DNA of 64,000 nucleotides. Source: Microbacterium sp. 3J1 (lineage in GTDB: Bacteria > Actinomycetota > Actinomycetes > Actinomycetales > Microbacteriaceae). The notes under the pieces are model-generated. The model was not told the origin of the DNA. It did no database searches and was given only the letters and a program-made list of their open reading frames with translations. The DNA is taken from the NCBI RefSeq assembly GCF_001049495.1, contig NZ_CDWI01000011.1:930001-994000 (forward strand). The letters run 5' to 3'. The first letter of the stretch is position 1; each line of letters opens with the position of its first letter. The position numbers and the translations under genes are program-made. Below are positions 36,545 through 45,411 of the stretch, piece by piece.

Positions 36545-37357
36545 GTGGAGCGGGTGGACATCCTGCACGTGACCGACGCCGACGACCCTCGACTCGACGA
36601 CTTCCGCGGGTTGACCGACGTCGCGCTGCGCAGCGCCAGCGAACCCGCCGGCGGGCTCTACATCGCCGAGTCCGCGAAGGTCATCCGGCGCGCGGTCCTC
36701 GCAGGGCACCGGCCTCGTGCGGTGATGGTGCAGCAACGGTGGCTCGACGGCATCCGGGAGATCATGTCCGATCACGACGTCCCTGTCTTCGTGGTTCCCG
36801 ATGCGGTGGCGGAGAGCGTCGCCGGATTCGCGGTTCATCGGGGCGCCCTCGCCTCCATGCACAGGCCGGCCCTGCCGTCCGTCGCCTCGATCATCGACGG
36901 CGCCTCCCTGATCCTGATCCTGGAGGACATCGGGGATCACACGAACATCGGCGCGGCGTTCCGGGCCGCGGCGGGGCTCGGCGCCGACGCCGTCCTCGTC
37001 TCGCCACGATGCGCGGATCCGCTCTACCGCCGGAGCGTGCGCGTGAGCATGGGCACGGTGTTCCAGGTGCCGTGGACGCGCATCCCGAACTGGGACGCGG
37101 CCGTGTCCGAGCTTCACGCCGCCGGAGTCTCGATCGCCGCTCTCGCGCTCGCTGACGACGCCGTGTCGCTTCGGGACTTCGCGCGAACGCGTCCGGACCA
37201 CGTCGCTCTCATGATGGGTTCGGAGGGTGAGGGCCTCTCACCCGAGGCGCTCGCCCGCGCCGACACCGTGGTCACCATCCCGATGCGCGGGGGCGTGGAT
37301 TCGCTCAACGTGGCGTCCGCCGCGGCGGTCGCGCTGTGGGCGCTGTCCGAGAGCTGA
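36545..37357 (+). CDS. SpoU/TrmH-family RNA 2'-O-methyltransferase
   Basis: A 270-residue RNA ribose methyltransferase. The N-terminal domain of about 110 residues (RSASEPAGGLYIAESAKVIRRAV) is of the L30e-like substrate-binding type. The SPOUT knot domain has LILILEDIGDHTNIGAAFRAAAGLGADAVLVSP, the middle MMGSEGEGLSPEAL and VTIPMRGGVDSLNVASAAAVALW. The target (tRNA or 23S rRNA) cannot be told. The start is GTG at 36545 with AGGTGG upstream; a second GTG nine bases later is possible. It is divergent from the sirtuin operon. Confidence 0.9.
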   Translation: MERVDILHVTDADDPRLDDFRGLTDVALRSASEPAGGLYIAESAKVIRRAVLAGHRPRAVMVQQRWLDGIREIMSDHDVPVFVVPDAVAESVAGFAVHRGALASMHRPALPSVASIIDGASLILILEDIGDHTNIGAAFRAAAGLGADAVLVSPRCADPLYRRSVRVSMGTVFQVPWTRIPNWDAAVSELHAAGVSIAALALADDAVSLRDFARTRPDHVALMMGSEGEGLSPEALARADTVVTIPMRGGVDSLNVASAAAVALWALSES

Positions 37358-37378
37358 ACGCCGGAACGGCGCCCCTGG

Positions 37379-38209
37379 TCAGCGCGGCTCGGGGAAGACC
37401 ATGGGAGCGGGCTCCGGACGCTTCGCGGCGATGTGATCCCCCGACGACTGATGGCGGAGTCGCCGCAGCACCCACGGCACCAGATGCTCGCGGGCCCAGC
37501 CCAGATCCTCACCCCGAGCCTCCCGCCAGGTGCGCAGCGGGATCGGCTCCGGCTGCATCGGCTCGAGGTCGTTCGGGACGTTCAGCGCCCTGAGCACCAT
37601 CCGGGCGACCTCGTGGTGACCGAGCGAGTTGAAGTGCAGACGGTCGACGTCGAAGAAGCGCATGTCCTGCACGACCTTGAGCGCCCACTGATCGGCGACG
37701 ATGCAGTCGTGCCGGTCGGCGATCGCACGCAGGTTCTCGTTGTAGATCGCCACCTTGCCACGGAATGGCCGGAGGACGGGGGTGAATCCCGTGTCGATCC
37801 CGGTGAAGAGCAGGACTGTGGCGCCCGTGGACGCGAGCCGCGCGACGGCACCCTCCAGCTGGGAGGCGATGGCATCCGGATCCGTGCCGGGGCGGATGAC
37901 GTCGTTCCCGCCCGCGCAGATCGAGACGAGGTCGGGTCGGAGCGCGACCGCCGGCTCGATCTGATCGTGCACGATCTGCGCGATCAGCTTGCCGCGGACC
38001 GCCAGGTTCGCGTACGCGAAGTCGTCGACCTGGCGCGACAGCACCTCGGCGACGCGATCAGCCCAGCCTCGATGGCCGCCCGGCACCGTCGGATCGGGGT
38101 CGCCGATGCCCTCGGTGAACGAGTCGCCCACCGCGACGAAGCGTCGCCACGGGTGCACGGTCTCGTTGTCGTCGACGTACGGGGTCCGGGTCGAATCCTG
38201 GTCGGTCAT
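37379..38209 (-). CDS. SGNH/GDSL-family hydrolase
   Basis: A 276-residue esterase-type hydrolase with all SGNH blocks: GDSFTEG (nucleophile Ser, about residue 29), the Gly of block II in ANLAVRGKL, CAGGNDVI (Asn), and DRLHFNSLGHHEVA (Asp and His). No signal peptide is visible, so it is probably cytoplasmic. The C-terminal 55 residues extend beyond the fold and contain a Trp/Arg-rich region (TWREARGEDLGWAREHLVPWVL). The ATG has AGGAG upstream. The substrate is unknown. It converges with the methyltransferase gene. Confidence 0.9.
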   Translation of the reverse strand: MTDQDSTRTPYVDDNETVHPWRRFVAVGDSFTEGIGDPDPTVPGGHRGWADRVAEVLSRQVDDFAYANLAVRGKLIAQIVHDQIEPAVALRPDLVSICAGGNDVIRPGTDPDAIASQLEGAVARLASTGATVLLFTGIDTGFTPVLRPFRGKVAIYNENLRAIADRHDCIVADQWALKVVQDMRFFDVDRLHFNSLGHHEVARMVLRALNVPNDLEPMQPEPIPLRTWREARGEDLGWAREHLVPWVLRRLRHQSSGDHIAAKRPEPAPMVFPEPR

Positions 38210-38342
38210 CCAGCTCTCCTTCGCGAACGAGCGCTGCCCATCGATGGCGGCGGCGCAGTGACCGAGCCTACTCGGCCCGACGATCGTCCGGGAGGCGCGC
38301 GCGGCGGTTCCGGTCGGCGCACCGAGTGTCCGTGGCAGCGCT

Positions 38343-38348
38343 TATCGT
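38343..38348 (+). promoter_or_regulatory. -10 hexamer TATCGT, helicase gene
   Basis: TATCGT ends seven bases before the ATG at 38356; no ribosome site is present, supporting a leaderless start. Confidence 0.5.
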
Positions 38349-38355
38349 TGACTCG

Positions 38356-40098
38356 ATGCTTTCTCCGTCCTTTCCTCAGCGCGCCCCATGGGGAACCGCG
38401 AACAAGCTGCGCGCATGGCAGCAGGAGGCCCTCGAACAGTACTTCCAGGCGGATCAGCGGGACTTCCTCGTGGCGGCCACGCCCGGCGCCGGCAAGACGA
38501 CTTTCGCGCTCACACTGGCGGTCGAGCTCATGCGCATGGGCGAAGTCGATCGCATCATCGTGGTCGCCCCGACGGAGCATCTGAAGACGCAGTGGGCCGA
38601 CGCGGCGGCGCGCGTGCACATCCGCCTCGACCCCCGCTTTCGGAACAGCGACTGGGCCCCTGCGAGGCACTATCACGGCGCCGTCGTGACCTACGCCCAG
38701 GTGGCGGCCAAGTCGTCGGTGCATCGGCATCTCACAGAGGACGCGAAGACACTCGTCGTCCTCGACGAGGTGCACCACGGCGGCGACGCGCTCAGCTGGG
38801 GCGATGCCATCCGCGACGCGTACGGACCGGCCAGACGACGGCTCCTGCTCTCCGGCACGCCGTTCCGCAGCGACACCGCTCCCATCCCGTTCGTGGAGTA
38901 CCACCCCGACGAGTCCGGTGCCCGGATCTCTCGCACCGACTACAACTACGGCTACGGTCGGGCTCTCGCCGACGGCGTCGTCCGGCCGGTCCTCTTCCAC
39001 ATGTACGCCGGCAAGATGCGATGGCGCACGTCCACGGGCGACGAGCTCGAGACGCACCTCGGCCAGGACAACACGAAGGACGTCACCTCGCAGGCGTGGC
39101 GCACGGCGCTCGACCCCGAAGGCGAGTGGATGCCGGCGGTGCTGTCGGCCGCCGACCGCCGCCTCACCGAGATCAGACACCACGTCCCGGATGCCGGCGG
39201 GCTCGTTCTCGCGACCGACCAGACCGTCGCCCGCGCCTATGCGAAGATCCTCCACAGCATCACGGGTCAGCAGCCGACGGTCGTGCTCTCCGACGATGCG
39301 ACGGCATCCGAGCGCATCGAGAAGTTCAGCGCGAGTGACGCGCGATGGATGGTCGCGGTCCGGATGGTCTCCGAGGGCGTCGACGTCCCCCGGCTCGCGG
39401 TGGGCGTGTACGCCACGTCGTCCTCGACGCCGCTGTTCTTCGCCCAGGCGATCGGCCGCTTCGTTCGGGCGCGTCGCCGCGGCGAGGCCGCCAGTGTCTT
39501 CCTCCCGCAGGTCCCTGTGCTCATGGGACTCGCGAACGAGATGGACAAGCAGCGCGATCACGCGCTCGACCGCCAGTCGAAGGACGACGACGGCCTCGAG
39601 GACTCCCTGCTCGAGAGCGCCAACCGAGAGGAGGAGACGTCCGACGCCCTGACGCAGGAGTTCAGCTATCAGGCGCTGTCGTCCGTCGCCCACTTCGACC
39701 GTGTGGTGTTCGAGGGGCAGGAGTTCGGGCAGCTCGCCGAGCCCGGCACTCCGGAGGAGGAGGAGTTCATCGGATTCCCCGGGCTCCTTGAGCCCGAGCA
39801 TGTGCACGAGCTGCTCATGCAGCGGCAGGCACGCCAATCGCGTCTGCGCGAGGCGCGCGAGGCGACCGCACCGCCGACGGAGACCACGACCCTGCCCGCT
39901 CCGCTGCATCGCACGCTGCGCGAGCAGCGCCAGCTCCTCAACAGCCTGGTCGGGCTGTACGCCAGGCAGAAGGGCGAGCCTCACGGAGCCGTGCACGCGG
40001 AACTGCGCCGCATCTGCGGTGGGCCCGCCGTCGCACAGGCGACGGTGACGCAGCTGCAATCGCGCATCGACGTGCTCCGCAAGCGCGTCCGCTCCTGA
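38356..40098 (+). CDS. DEAD/DEAH-box helicase of unknown role (SF2)
   Basis: A 580-residue superfamily 2 helicase. Motif Q-like LRAWQQEALEQYF precedes Walker A ATPGAGKTT (41-49); motif II is LDEVHH (Asp137), motif III LLLSGTPFR, and motif VI the QAIGRFVRARR segment. A C-terminal region of about 170 residues has no recognised domain; it includes an acidic loop (GTPEEEEF) and a helical end. This helicase resembles the type I restriction/XPB-like branch but no methylase or specificity subunit is nearby. The ATG at 38356 is chosen by the -10 spacing; a GTG at 38326 is the alternative. Confidence 0.88.
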   Translation: MLSPSFPQRAPWGTANKLRAWQQEALEQYFQADQRDFLVAATPGAGKTTFALTLAVELMRMGEVDRIIVVAPTEHLKTQWADAAARVHIRLDPRFRNSDWAPARHYHGAVVTYAQVAAKSSVHRHLTEDAKTLVVLDEVHHGGDALSWGDAIRDAYGPARRRLLLSGTPFRSDTAPIPFVEYHPDESGARISRTDYNYGYGRALADGVVRPVLFHMYAGKMRWRTSTGDELETHLGQDNTKDVTSQAWRTALDPEGEWMPAVLSAADRRLTEIRHHVPDAGGLVLATDQTVARAYAKILHSITGQQPTVVLSDDATASERIEKFSASDARWMVAVRMVSEGVDVPRLAVGVYATSSSTPLFFAQAIGRFVRARRRGEAASVFLPQVPVLMGLANEMDKQRDHALDRQSKDDDGLEDSLLESANREEETSDALTQEFSYQALSSVAHFDRVVFEGQEFGQLAEPGTPEEEEFIGFPGLLEPEHVHELLMQRQARQSRLREAREATAPPTETTTLPAPLHRTLREQRQLLNSLVGLYARQKGEPHGAVHAELRRICGGPAVAQATVTQLQSRIDVLRKRVRS

Positions 40099-40182
40099 GC
40101 GCCGACGAGTCGCGAAGCCGGTTCGGAGGCCCGAAAAGCTGGCAATCACGCTCCGGAGGGCTCGACCGCGACCGCCCGCGGC

Positions 40183-40188
40183 TAGCGT
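40183..40188 (+). promoter_or_regulatory. -10 hexamer TAGCGT, ferritin/VIT1 gene
   Basis: TAGCGT lies 44 bases before the ATG at 40233, giving a leader of about 38 bases that holds the AGGAGA ribosome site. Confidence 0.35.
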
Positions 40189-40232
40189 TGAACGGTTGCC
40201 CTGTCTCGGGGCCCCATGTCACAGGAGAACGA

Positions 40233-41330
40233 ATGACAGCCCCCGCTGCCGCTGAGCCCACCGCCGCCGACCGCCGCCGCTGGGCGCGCTATCTCGTCGA
40301 GGAGCGCGCCGAGGCGGCCGTGTACCAGAACCTCGCCCGCCGCCGCACGGGGGAGGAGCGCGACATCCTCCTGAGCCTGGCGGACGCCGAGCGACGTCAT
40401 GAGAATCACTGGCTCGACCTGCTCGGCGCCGAGCCGGCCCGGCTGCCGCGTGCGGGCGTCCGCTCCCGTCTCCTCGGCTGGATGGCGGGGCGCTTCGGGT
40501 CGATCTTCGTCCTCGCGCTCGCGCAGTCTGCCGAAGCCCGTTCGCCGTACGACTCCGAGGAGTACGCGACACCCGCGATGCGCGCCGACGAGAAGGTGCA
40601 CTACGAGGTGGTCCGCGGCCTCGCCGCCCGTGGACGCCGGCGGCTCTCGGGGTCGTTCCGCGCGGCGGTCTTCGGCGCCAACGACGGGCTGGTCAGCAAC
40701 CTCGCCCTCGTGCTGGGCATCGGCGCCACGGGCGCGAGCTCGGGATTCGTCCTGTTCAGCGGGATCGCCGGTCTGCTCGCCGGCGCCCTGTCGATGGGAG
40801 CGGGGGAGTTCGTCTCCGTGCGCTCTCAGCGTGAGCTGCTCGCCGCGACAGAGGCCAACGATGACGCGGACGCCTCCGCGGCGGATCTCGACATCGACGA
40901 GAACGAACTCGCCCTCGTGTATCGCGCACGGGGCCTGAGCCCGGACGAGGCGCTGGAGCGTGCCAGTCGCATCGTGGCGGCCGCCCGCGCAGGTGTCGAG
41001 CGCACGGCGACCGGTCCGGTCCGCGTCCACGGGGCCGACGACCACGACATCGTCGGAAGCGACTGGGCCGCCGCCGTCTCGAGCTTCCTGCTGTTCGCGT
41101 CGGGGGCCGTCATCCCCGTCCTGCCGTGGATCTTCGGTCTGCAGGGAACCACAGCGGTGATCGTCGCGCTCGTGCTGGTCGGCATCGCACTCCTCAGCAC
41201 GGGGGCGATGGTCGGCATCCTCTCGGGCGGGCCGCCCCTGCGCCGGGCTCTCCGCCAGCTCGCGATCGGATTCGGCGCCGCGGCGATCACCTATGCCCTC
41301 GGGCTCGCGTTCGGGGTCGGCGCGGTGTGA
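40233..41330 (+). CDS. Ferritin-like/VIT1 fusion membrane iron transporter (MbfA-like)
   Basis: A 365-residue protein joining two domains. Residues 10-130 form a rubrerythrin-like helical bundle with metal ligands EERAEAAVY, ERRHENHW and DEKVHYEVV. Residues 140-365 match the VIT1/CCC1 transporter family: FGANDGLVSNLALVLGI, a GLLAGALSMGAGEFVSVRSQRE helix, a cytosolic acidic hairpin, and three C-terminal membrane helices. Fusions of this type (MbfA of alphaproteobacteria) export iron at the cytoplasmic membrane and limit peroxide damage. The ATG follows AGGAGA. It shares a terminator with the convergent tRNA-Leu. Confidence 0.9.
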   Translation: MTAPAAAEPTAADRRRWARYLVEERAEAAVYQNLARRRTGEERDILLSLADAERRHENHWLDLLGAEPARLPRAGVRSRLLGWMAGRFGSIFVLALAQSAEARSPYDSEEYATPAMRADEKVHYEVVRGLAARGRRRLSGSFRAAVFGANDGLVSNLALVLGIGATGASSGFVLFSGIAGLLAGALSMGAGEFVSVRSQRELLAATEANDDADASAADLDIDENELALVYRARGLSPDEALERASRIVAAARAGVERTATGPVRVHGADDHDIVGSDWAAAVSSFLLFASGAVIPVLPWIFGLQGTTAVIVALVLVGIALLSTGAMVGILSGGPPLRRALRQLAIGFGAAAITYALGLAFGVGAV

Positions 41331-41376
41331 GCATGGCGGCGCCCGCTCGGCCTGCCTGATCGCCGGGCAACGAGAA

Positions 41377-41408
41377 AGCCCCGGGAGATCTCACGATCTT
41401 CCGGGGCT
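41377..41408. terminator. Terminator between VIT1-like gene and tRNA-Leu
   Basis: A 13-base stem with one mismatch (arms 41377-41389 and 41396-41408). On the minus strand it is followed by TTTCTCGTT and ends tRNA-Leu; on the plus strand it can end the transporter transcript. Confidence 0.8.
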
Positions 41409-41415
41409 CATCCTG

Positions 41416-41498
41416 TGCGCGGAGGGGGACTTGAACCCCCACGCCCTTACGGGCACTACGACCTCAACGTAGCGCGTCTACCATTCCGCCACCCGCGC
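41416..41498 (-). tRNA. tRNA-Leu (GAG anticodon)
   Basis: A class II tRNA of 83 bases with a long variable arm (TGCCCGTAAGGGCG). The acceptor stem GCGCGGG pairs with TCCGCGC, discriminator A. The anticodon stem CTACG/CGTAG encloses TTGAGGT, giving GAG. The T arm is GGGGG-TTCAAGT-CCCCC. Confidence 0.96.
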
Positions 41499-41598
41499 AG
41501 GTGTTGGATGTCCGTTGCCGAACGAAGATTTACATTAGCACGCGCGGACGGGCACTCAGAAACCGACGGCGTCGCCCGGGCGCGCCGACCGGTTTCGA

Positions 41599-41604
41599 TA
41601 GCCT
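41599..41604 (+). promoter_or_regulatory. -10 hexamer TAGCCT, M20 peptidase gene
   Basis: TAGCCT ends seven bases before the ATG at 41612; the GGAGGG between could act as a ribosome site on a longer transcript. Confidence 0.5.
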
Positions 41605-41611
41605 GGAGGGT

Positions 41612-42907
41612 ATGACCGAACCCTCGTTGCCCGAGGTCGTCCGCATCGCGAGCGACCTGATCCGCATAGACACGTCGAACTTCGGCGGCGGCAACGCGAA
41701 GGGGGAGCGGGAGGCCGCCGAGTACGTGGGTGCCTATCTGGAGGCGCTCGGTCTCGCCGTCGAGTACTACGAGCCCGTCCCGCGGCGCACGAACGTCATG
41801 GCTCGCGTCGCGGGCCGCGACCGCAGCAAGCCCGCGCTCGTCGTGCACGGACACCTCGACGTTGTCCCCGCCATGCCCGAGGACTGGACGGTCGACCCCT
41901 TCGCCGGCGTCGTCGAAGACGGGATGCTGTGGGGACGCGGCGCCGTGGACATGAAGAACATGAACGCGATGATCCTCACCGCCGTCGCCGACATCCTGCG
42001 GGCGGGCGAGCAGCCGGAGCGCGATCTCGTGCTCGCCTTCTTCGCCGACGAGGAAAACGGCGGCGTCGAGGGTTCGGCGCTCGTCGTGCAGCACCGGCCG
42101 GAGTGGTTCGAGGGAGCGACCGAGGCGATCAGCGAGGTCGGCGGATACTCGATCACCGTGGACGATCGGCGCGCCTACCTGCTGCAGGTGGGGGAGAAGG
42201 CTCTCATCTGGATCCGCCTCGTGGCCAAGGGGCGCGCCGGGCACGGCAGCCGACTCCACGATGACAACGCCGTCACGCGCCTCGCCGAGGCCGTCGCCGC
42301 CATCGGACGCACGCGCTGGCCGATCCGTCTCACACCCACGACGGAGGCTCTGCTGCGGGGGCTGAGCGACCTCACCGGGCGCTCCGCCGACGACCCCGAC
42401 GCGCTGGCGTCGGCGGCTGGTTCTGCCGAAGCGTTCCTCCGGTCCTCGTTCCGGACGACGACGAACCCGACGGCACTGACCGCCGGCTACAAGCACAACG
42501 TTATCCCGGAGCGCGCCGAGGCGCTGATCGACGTGCGGGTGATCCCCGGCACGGAGGACGATGTCCTCGCCGAGCTGCAGGAGATCGTCGGGGCCGACAT
42601 CGAGATCCAGACGGTCGTGCGTGACATCGGGATGGAGACGCCTTTCGAAGGCGACCTCGTCGAGGCGATGGTCGCGAGCCTCGGCAGACACGATCCGGGA
42701 GTCCCGGTGATCCCGTACCTCCTGGGCGCCGGGACCGACAACAAGGCGCTGGCCGCGCTGGGCATCACGGGCTACGGCTTCGCGCCGCTGCGCCTGCCCG
42801 CCGACCTCGATTTCACGGGCATGTTCCACGGGGTCGACGAGCGTGTGCCCGTAGAATCGCTTGTCTTCGGTCAGCGGGTGCTGGCCGATCTGCTGCGTAG
42901 GTACTGA
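41612..42907 (+). CDS. M20-family zinc peptidase/deacylase
   Basis: A 431-residue dinuclear zinc hydrolase of the M20/ArgE/DapE family. The metal motifs are [32 protein letters not shown] (catalytic Glu and metal Glu) and the late HGVDE. A dimerisation/lid domain with [14 protein letters not shown] lies between. Specificity cannot be told; Rv2141c of M. tuberculosis stands in a similar neighbourhood. It may be a dipeptidase. uppP follows 41 bases later on the same strand. Confidence 0.92.
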   Translation: MTEPSLPEVVRIASDLIRIDTSNFGGGNAKGEREAAEYVGAYLEALGLAVEYYEPVPRRTNVMARVAGRDRSKPALVVHGHLDVVPAMPEDWTVDPFAGVVEDGMLWGRGAVDMKNMNAMILTAVADILRAGEQPERDLVLAFFADEENGGVEGSALVVQHRPEWFEGATEAISEVGGYSITVDDRRAYLLQVGEKALIWIRLVAKGRAGHGSRLHDDNAVTRLAEAVAAIGRTRWPIRLTPTTEALLRGLSDLTGRSADDPDALASAAGSAEAFLRSSFRTTTNPTALTAGYKHNVIPERAEALIDVRVIPGTEDDVLAELQEIVGADIEIQTVVRDIGMETPFEGDLVEAMVASLGRHDPGVPVIPYLLGAGTDNKALAALGITGYGFAPLRLPADLDFTGMFHGVDERVPVESLVFGQRVLADLLRRY

Positions 42908-42948
42908 GCTCCTCTCAGCCGCGCTGCTCCTACTCAGAAGGCTTTTCC

Positions 42949-43773
42949 ATGCATCTCTTCGAAGCGCTCATCCTCGGGATCGTCCAGGGGCTCACCGAGT
43001 TCCTGCCGATCTCCTCCAGCGCCCACCTGCGCATCCTCGGCACCTTCCTGCCCTCAGGCGAGGACCCGGGGGCGGCGTTCACCGCCATCACGCAGATCGG
43101 CACCGAGGCTGCGGTGGTCGTGTTCTTCTGGCGCGACATCGTGCGGATCATCACGCAGTGGTTCCGGTCGCTGACGGGCAAGGCGCCGCGCACGGATCCC
43201 GACGCGCGCATGGGATGGATGATCATCATCGGCAGCATTCCGATCGTGATCCTCGGGCTCCTCTTCCAGGACCAGATCGAGACCGTCTTCCGGTCGATGT
43301 GGATCGTCGCGATCATGCTGATCGTGTTCGGAATCCTCCTCGGGATCGCCGACCATGTCGGAGCGAAGCGGCGCAAGCTCGATCAGCTGACGTACCCGCA
43401 TGGTGTCGCCTACGGCTTCGCGCAGGCCCTCGCCCTGATCCCGGGCGTCTCGCGGTCGGGTGGCACGATCACGATGGGTCTGTTCCTCGGATACGAGCGC
43501 GCGGCCGCCGCCCGCTACGCCTTCCTGCTCGCGATCCCCGCCGTCTTCGGAAGCGGGTTCTACCAGGTCTTCAAGAGCTGGAACGAGCCGTCGTTCTTCT
43601 CGTTCGGCGACACCCTCGCCGCGACCGGCATCGCCTTCGTCGTCGCCCTCGCCGTGATCGCGTTCTTCATGAACTTCATCTCGAAGCGGAGCTTCCTCCC
43701 CTTCGTGATCTACCGGATCGCGCTGGGCACCGTGCTGCTGATCCTGCTGGGCACCGGCGTCATCGCCGCCTGA
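42949..43773 (+). CDS. uppP: Undecaprenyl-diphosphatase
   Basis: Dephosphorylates undecaprenyl diphosphate to recycle the lipid carrier of cell-wall synthesis; it also confers tolerance to bacitracin (BacA). The protein is 274 residues and has about eight membrane helices. Both catalytic motifs are intact: [15 protein letters not shown] at residues 15-29, and [15 protein letters not shown] at about 163-177. The ATG follows AGAAGG. It lies downstream of the M20 peptidase, and converges with the PAC2 gene with 15 bases between stops. Confidence 0.97.
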   Translation: MHLFEALILGIVQGLTEFLPISSSAHLRILGTFLPSGEDPGAAFTAITQIGTEAAVVVFFWRDIVRIITQWFRSLTGKAPRTDPDARMGWMIIIGSIPIVILGLLFQDQIETVFRSMWIVAIMLIVFGILLGIADHVGAKRRKLDQLTYPHGVAYGFAQALALIPGVSRSGGTITMGLFLGYERAAAARYAFLLAIPAVFGSGFYQVFKSWNEPSFFSFGDTLAATGIAFVVALAVIAFFMNFISKRSFLPFVIYRIALGTVLLILLGTGVIAA

Positions 43774-43788
43774 GCGTCGCCCGGGCGA

Positions 43789-44640
43789 TCAGCGCTTGCG
43801 GTCGCCCGGCTCGTCGCCGCGCCGCTTCAGATAGCGCTCGAAGGCCTGGGCGATCGCATCGCCGGAGGCATCGGGGGAGTCCCAGGTGTCGCGCGTGCGC
43901 TCGAGCTGGCGGATGTACTCGGTCATGTCCTCGTCGTCGGCCGCAGCGGCATCGATCGACGCCTCCCATGCGGCGGCCTCGGTGCGCAGGTGGTCGCGGG
44001 TGACGTCGACGCCGGTGAGCTCCTCGAGACGATCGAGCAGGGCCAGGGTCACCTTCGGGGACGGCGTCGCCGACGCCACATAGTGGGGGACGCTCGCCCA
44101 GAGGCTCGCGGTGGGGATGCCGGCGCTCTCGGCGAAGTGCTCGAAGACGCTGAGGATGCCCACCGGACCCTCGTAGAGGGAGCGCTCGAGGCCGTGGGCC
44201 TCGCGCACCTGCTCGTTCTGGCTGGACGCGAATATCGAGATCGGGCGGGTGTGCGGCACGTCGGAGAGCATGGCCCCGAGAGTGACGAGACCGGTGATGT
44301 CGTCGCGGAGGGCGACATCGATGAACTCGGAGGCGAACGACTGCCAGGTCCGAGCCGGCTCCACACCGGTCAGAATCCAGAACTCGGGCCCCGGTCCGGG
44401 ATCCCGCGGCCTCCAGAGGCCCGCTTCGGGCCAGGTGAGCTGCCGGCGGCCCTCCGCGTCCATCTTCGTCGAGGGCCGCGTGTACTGATAGTCGAAGTAC
44501 AGCTCGGGGTCGATCGAGTGCACGAGGTCGTAGTCGGAGCTCGCCCGCAGTGCGGCGATCGCTCCGCTCGCGGCCTCACCGGCGTCGTTCCAGCCGTCGA
44601 AGGCGGCGATGACGATGCGCGAACCGAGAACATCCATCAT
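43789..44640 (-). CDS. PAC2 family protein
   Basis: A 283-residue cytosolic protein of the PAC2 (proteasome assembly chaperone 2-like) family, which in bacteria has no proven role. The start MMDVLGSRIVIAAFDGWNDAGEAASGA, the YFDYQYTRPS motif, and the SLWASVPHYVASATPSPKVTLALL segment are family hallmarks. The C-terminus is acidic and helical (EDMTEYIRQLERTRD). The ATG at 44640 has GGAGG six bases upstream; TAGCCT near 44676 would give a 28-base leader. It diverges from the HAD-trmI genes, as in mycobacteria, where Rv2125 lies near Rv2118c. Confidence 0.9.
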   Translation of the reverse strand: MMDVLGSRIVIAAFDGWNDAGEAASGAIAALRASSDYDLVHSIDPELYFDYQYTRPSTKMDAEGRRQLTWPEAGLWRPRDPGPGPEFWILTGVEPARTWQSFASEFIDVALRDDITGLVTLGAMLSDVPHTRPISIFASSQNEQVREAHGLERSLYEGPVGILSVFEHFAESAGIPTASLWASVPHYVASATPSPKVTLALLDRLEELTGVDVTRDHLRTEAAAWEASIDAAAADDEDMTEYIRQLERTRDTWDSPDASGDAIAQAFERYLKRRGDEPGDRKR

Positions 44641-44675
44641 GGGCTCCCTCCGAGGATCAGGATCGGTATCCCTCC

Positions 44676-44681
44676 AGGCTA
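44676..44681 (-). promoter_or_regulatory. -10 hexamer TAGCCT, PAC2 gene
   Basis: TAGCCT on the minus strand, about 35 bases before the PAC2 start, leaves a leader with GGAGGG as ribosome site. Confidence 0.4.
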
Positions 44682-44715
44682 GCCCGCTCGCGCGGGCGTC
44701 GGGCGGCGCCACGGC

Positions 44716-44721
44716 TAACAT
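44716..44721 (+). promoter_or_regulatory. -10 hexamer TAACAT, HAD gene
   Basis: TAACAT ends six bases before the GTG at 44728, the leaderless layout. Confidence 0.5.
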
Positions 44722-44727
44722 GGACCG

Positions 44728-45411
44728 GTGAGCAGACAGCCCCGCGCGATCCTCTGGGACATGGACGGAACCCTCGTCGACACCGAGCCGTACTGGATGG
44801 CGGCGGAGTCGGCCCTGGTCGAGTCGTTCGGCGGCACGTGGACCGATGAGGATGCCCTGCAGCTCGTCGGGAACGGCCTGATCGACAGTGCGATCATCCT
44901 GCAGAACGCGGGTGTCGACATGGAGGCCGACGCGATCGTCTCGCTCCTCACCGACGGCGTCCAGAAGGCGCTGCGCACCCAGGGCGTGCCGTTCCGCCCC
45001 GGCGCCAGGGAACTTCTGCAGGACCTCAAGAGGGCCGGCATCCCCACGGGTCTCGTCACGATGTCCCTGCGGCGCATGGCGCTCGGCGTCGTGGATCTCA
45101 TCGAGTTCGACGCCTTCGACATCGTGGTCGCAGGCGACGATGTCGCCAATCCGAAACCGCACCCCGAGCCGTACCTGCACGCGGCGGCTCTTCTGGACAT
45201 CGACATCGCGGATGCCGTCGTGATCGAGGATTCCCCGACCGGCCTACGCGCGGGCATCGCGTCGGGTGCCGTCGCGCTCGGTGTCCCGCACATCGTGTCG
45301 CTAGACGGAGTCGGCGCGCATGAGCTCTGGCCGACCTTGAAGGACCGCGGCGCTGCGGACCTCATCGACCTGTTCGACCGCAAGACCTCCATGACAGGAG
45401 TCACCCGATGA
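44728..45411 (+). CDS. HAD-superfamily phosphatase (beta-phosphoglucomutase-like)
   Basis: A 227-residue haloacid dehalogenase-type hydrolase. Motif I is WDMDGTLVD (nucleophile Asp11 and acid Asp13), motif II the Thr/Ser in LVTMSLRRMA, motif III the Lys in NPKPHPEPYL, and motif IV VVIEDSPTGLRAG. A helical cap of type C1 lies between I and II, as in phosphoglucomutase/phosphoglycolate phosphatases. The substrate is unknown. It overlaps trmI as ATGA, so the two are coupled. Confidence 0.93.
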   Translation: MSRQPRAILWDMDGTLVDTEPYWMAAESALVESFGGTWTDEDALQLVGNGLIDSAIILQNAGVDMEADAIVSLLTDGVQKALRTQGVPFRPGARELLQDLKRAGIPTGLVTMSLRRMALGVVDLIEFDAFDIVVAGDDVANPKPHPEPYLHAAALLDIDIADAVVIEDSPTGLRAGIASGAVALGVPHIVSLDGVGAHELWPTLKDRGAADLIDLFDRKTSMTGVTR

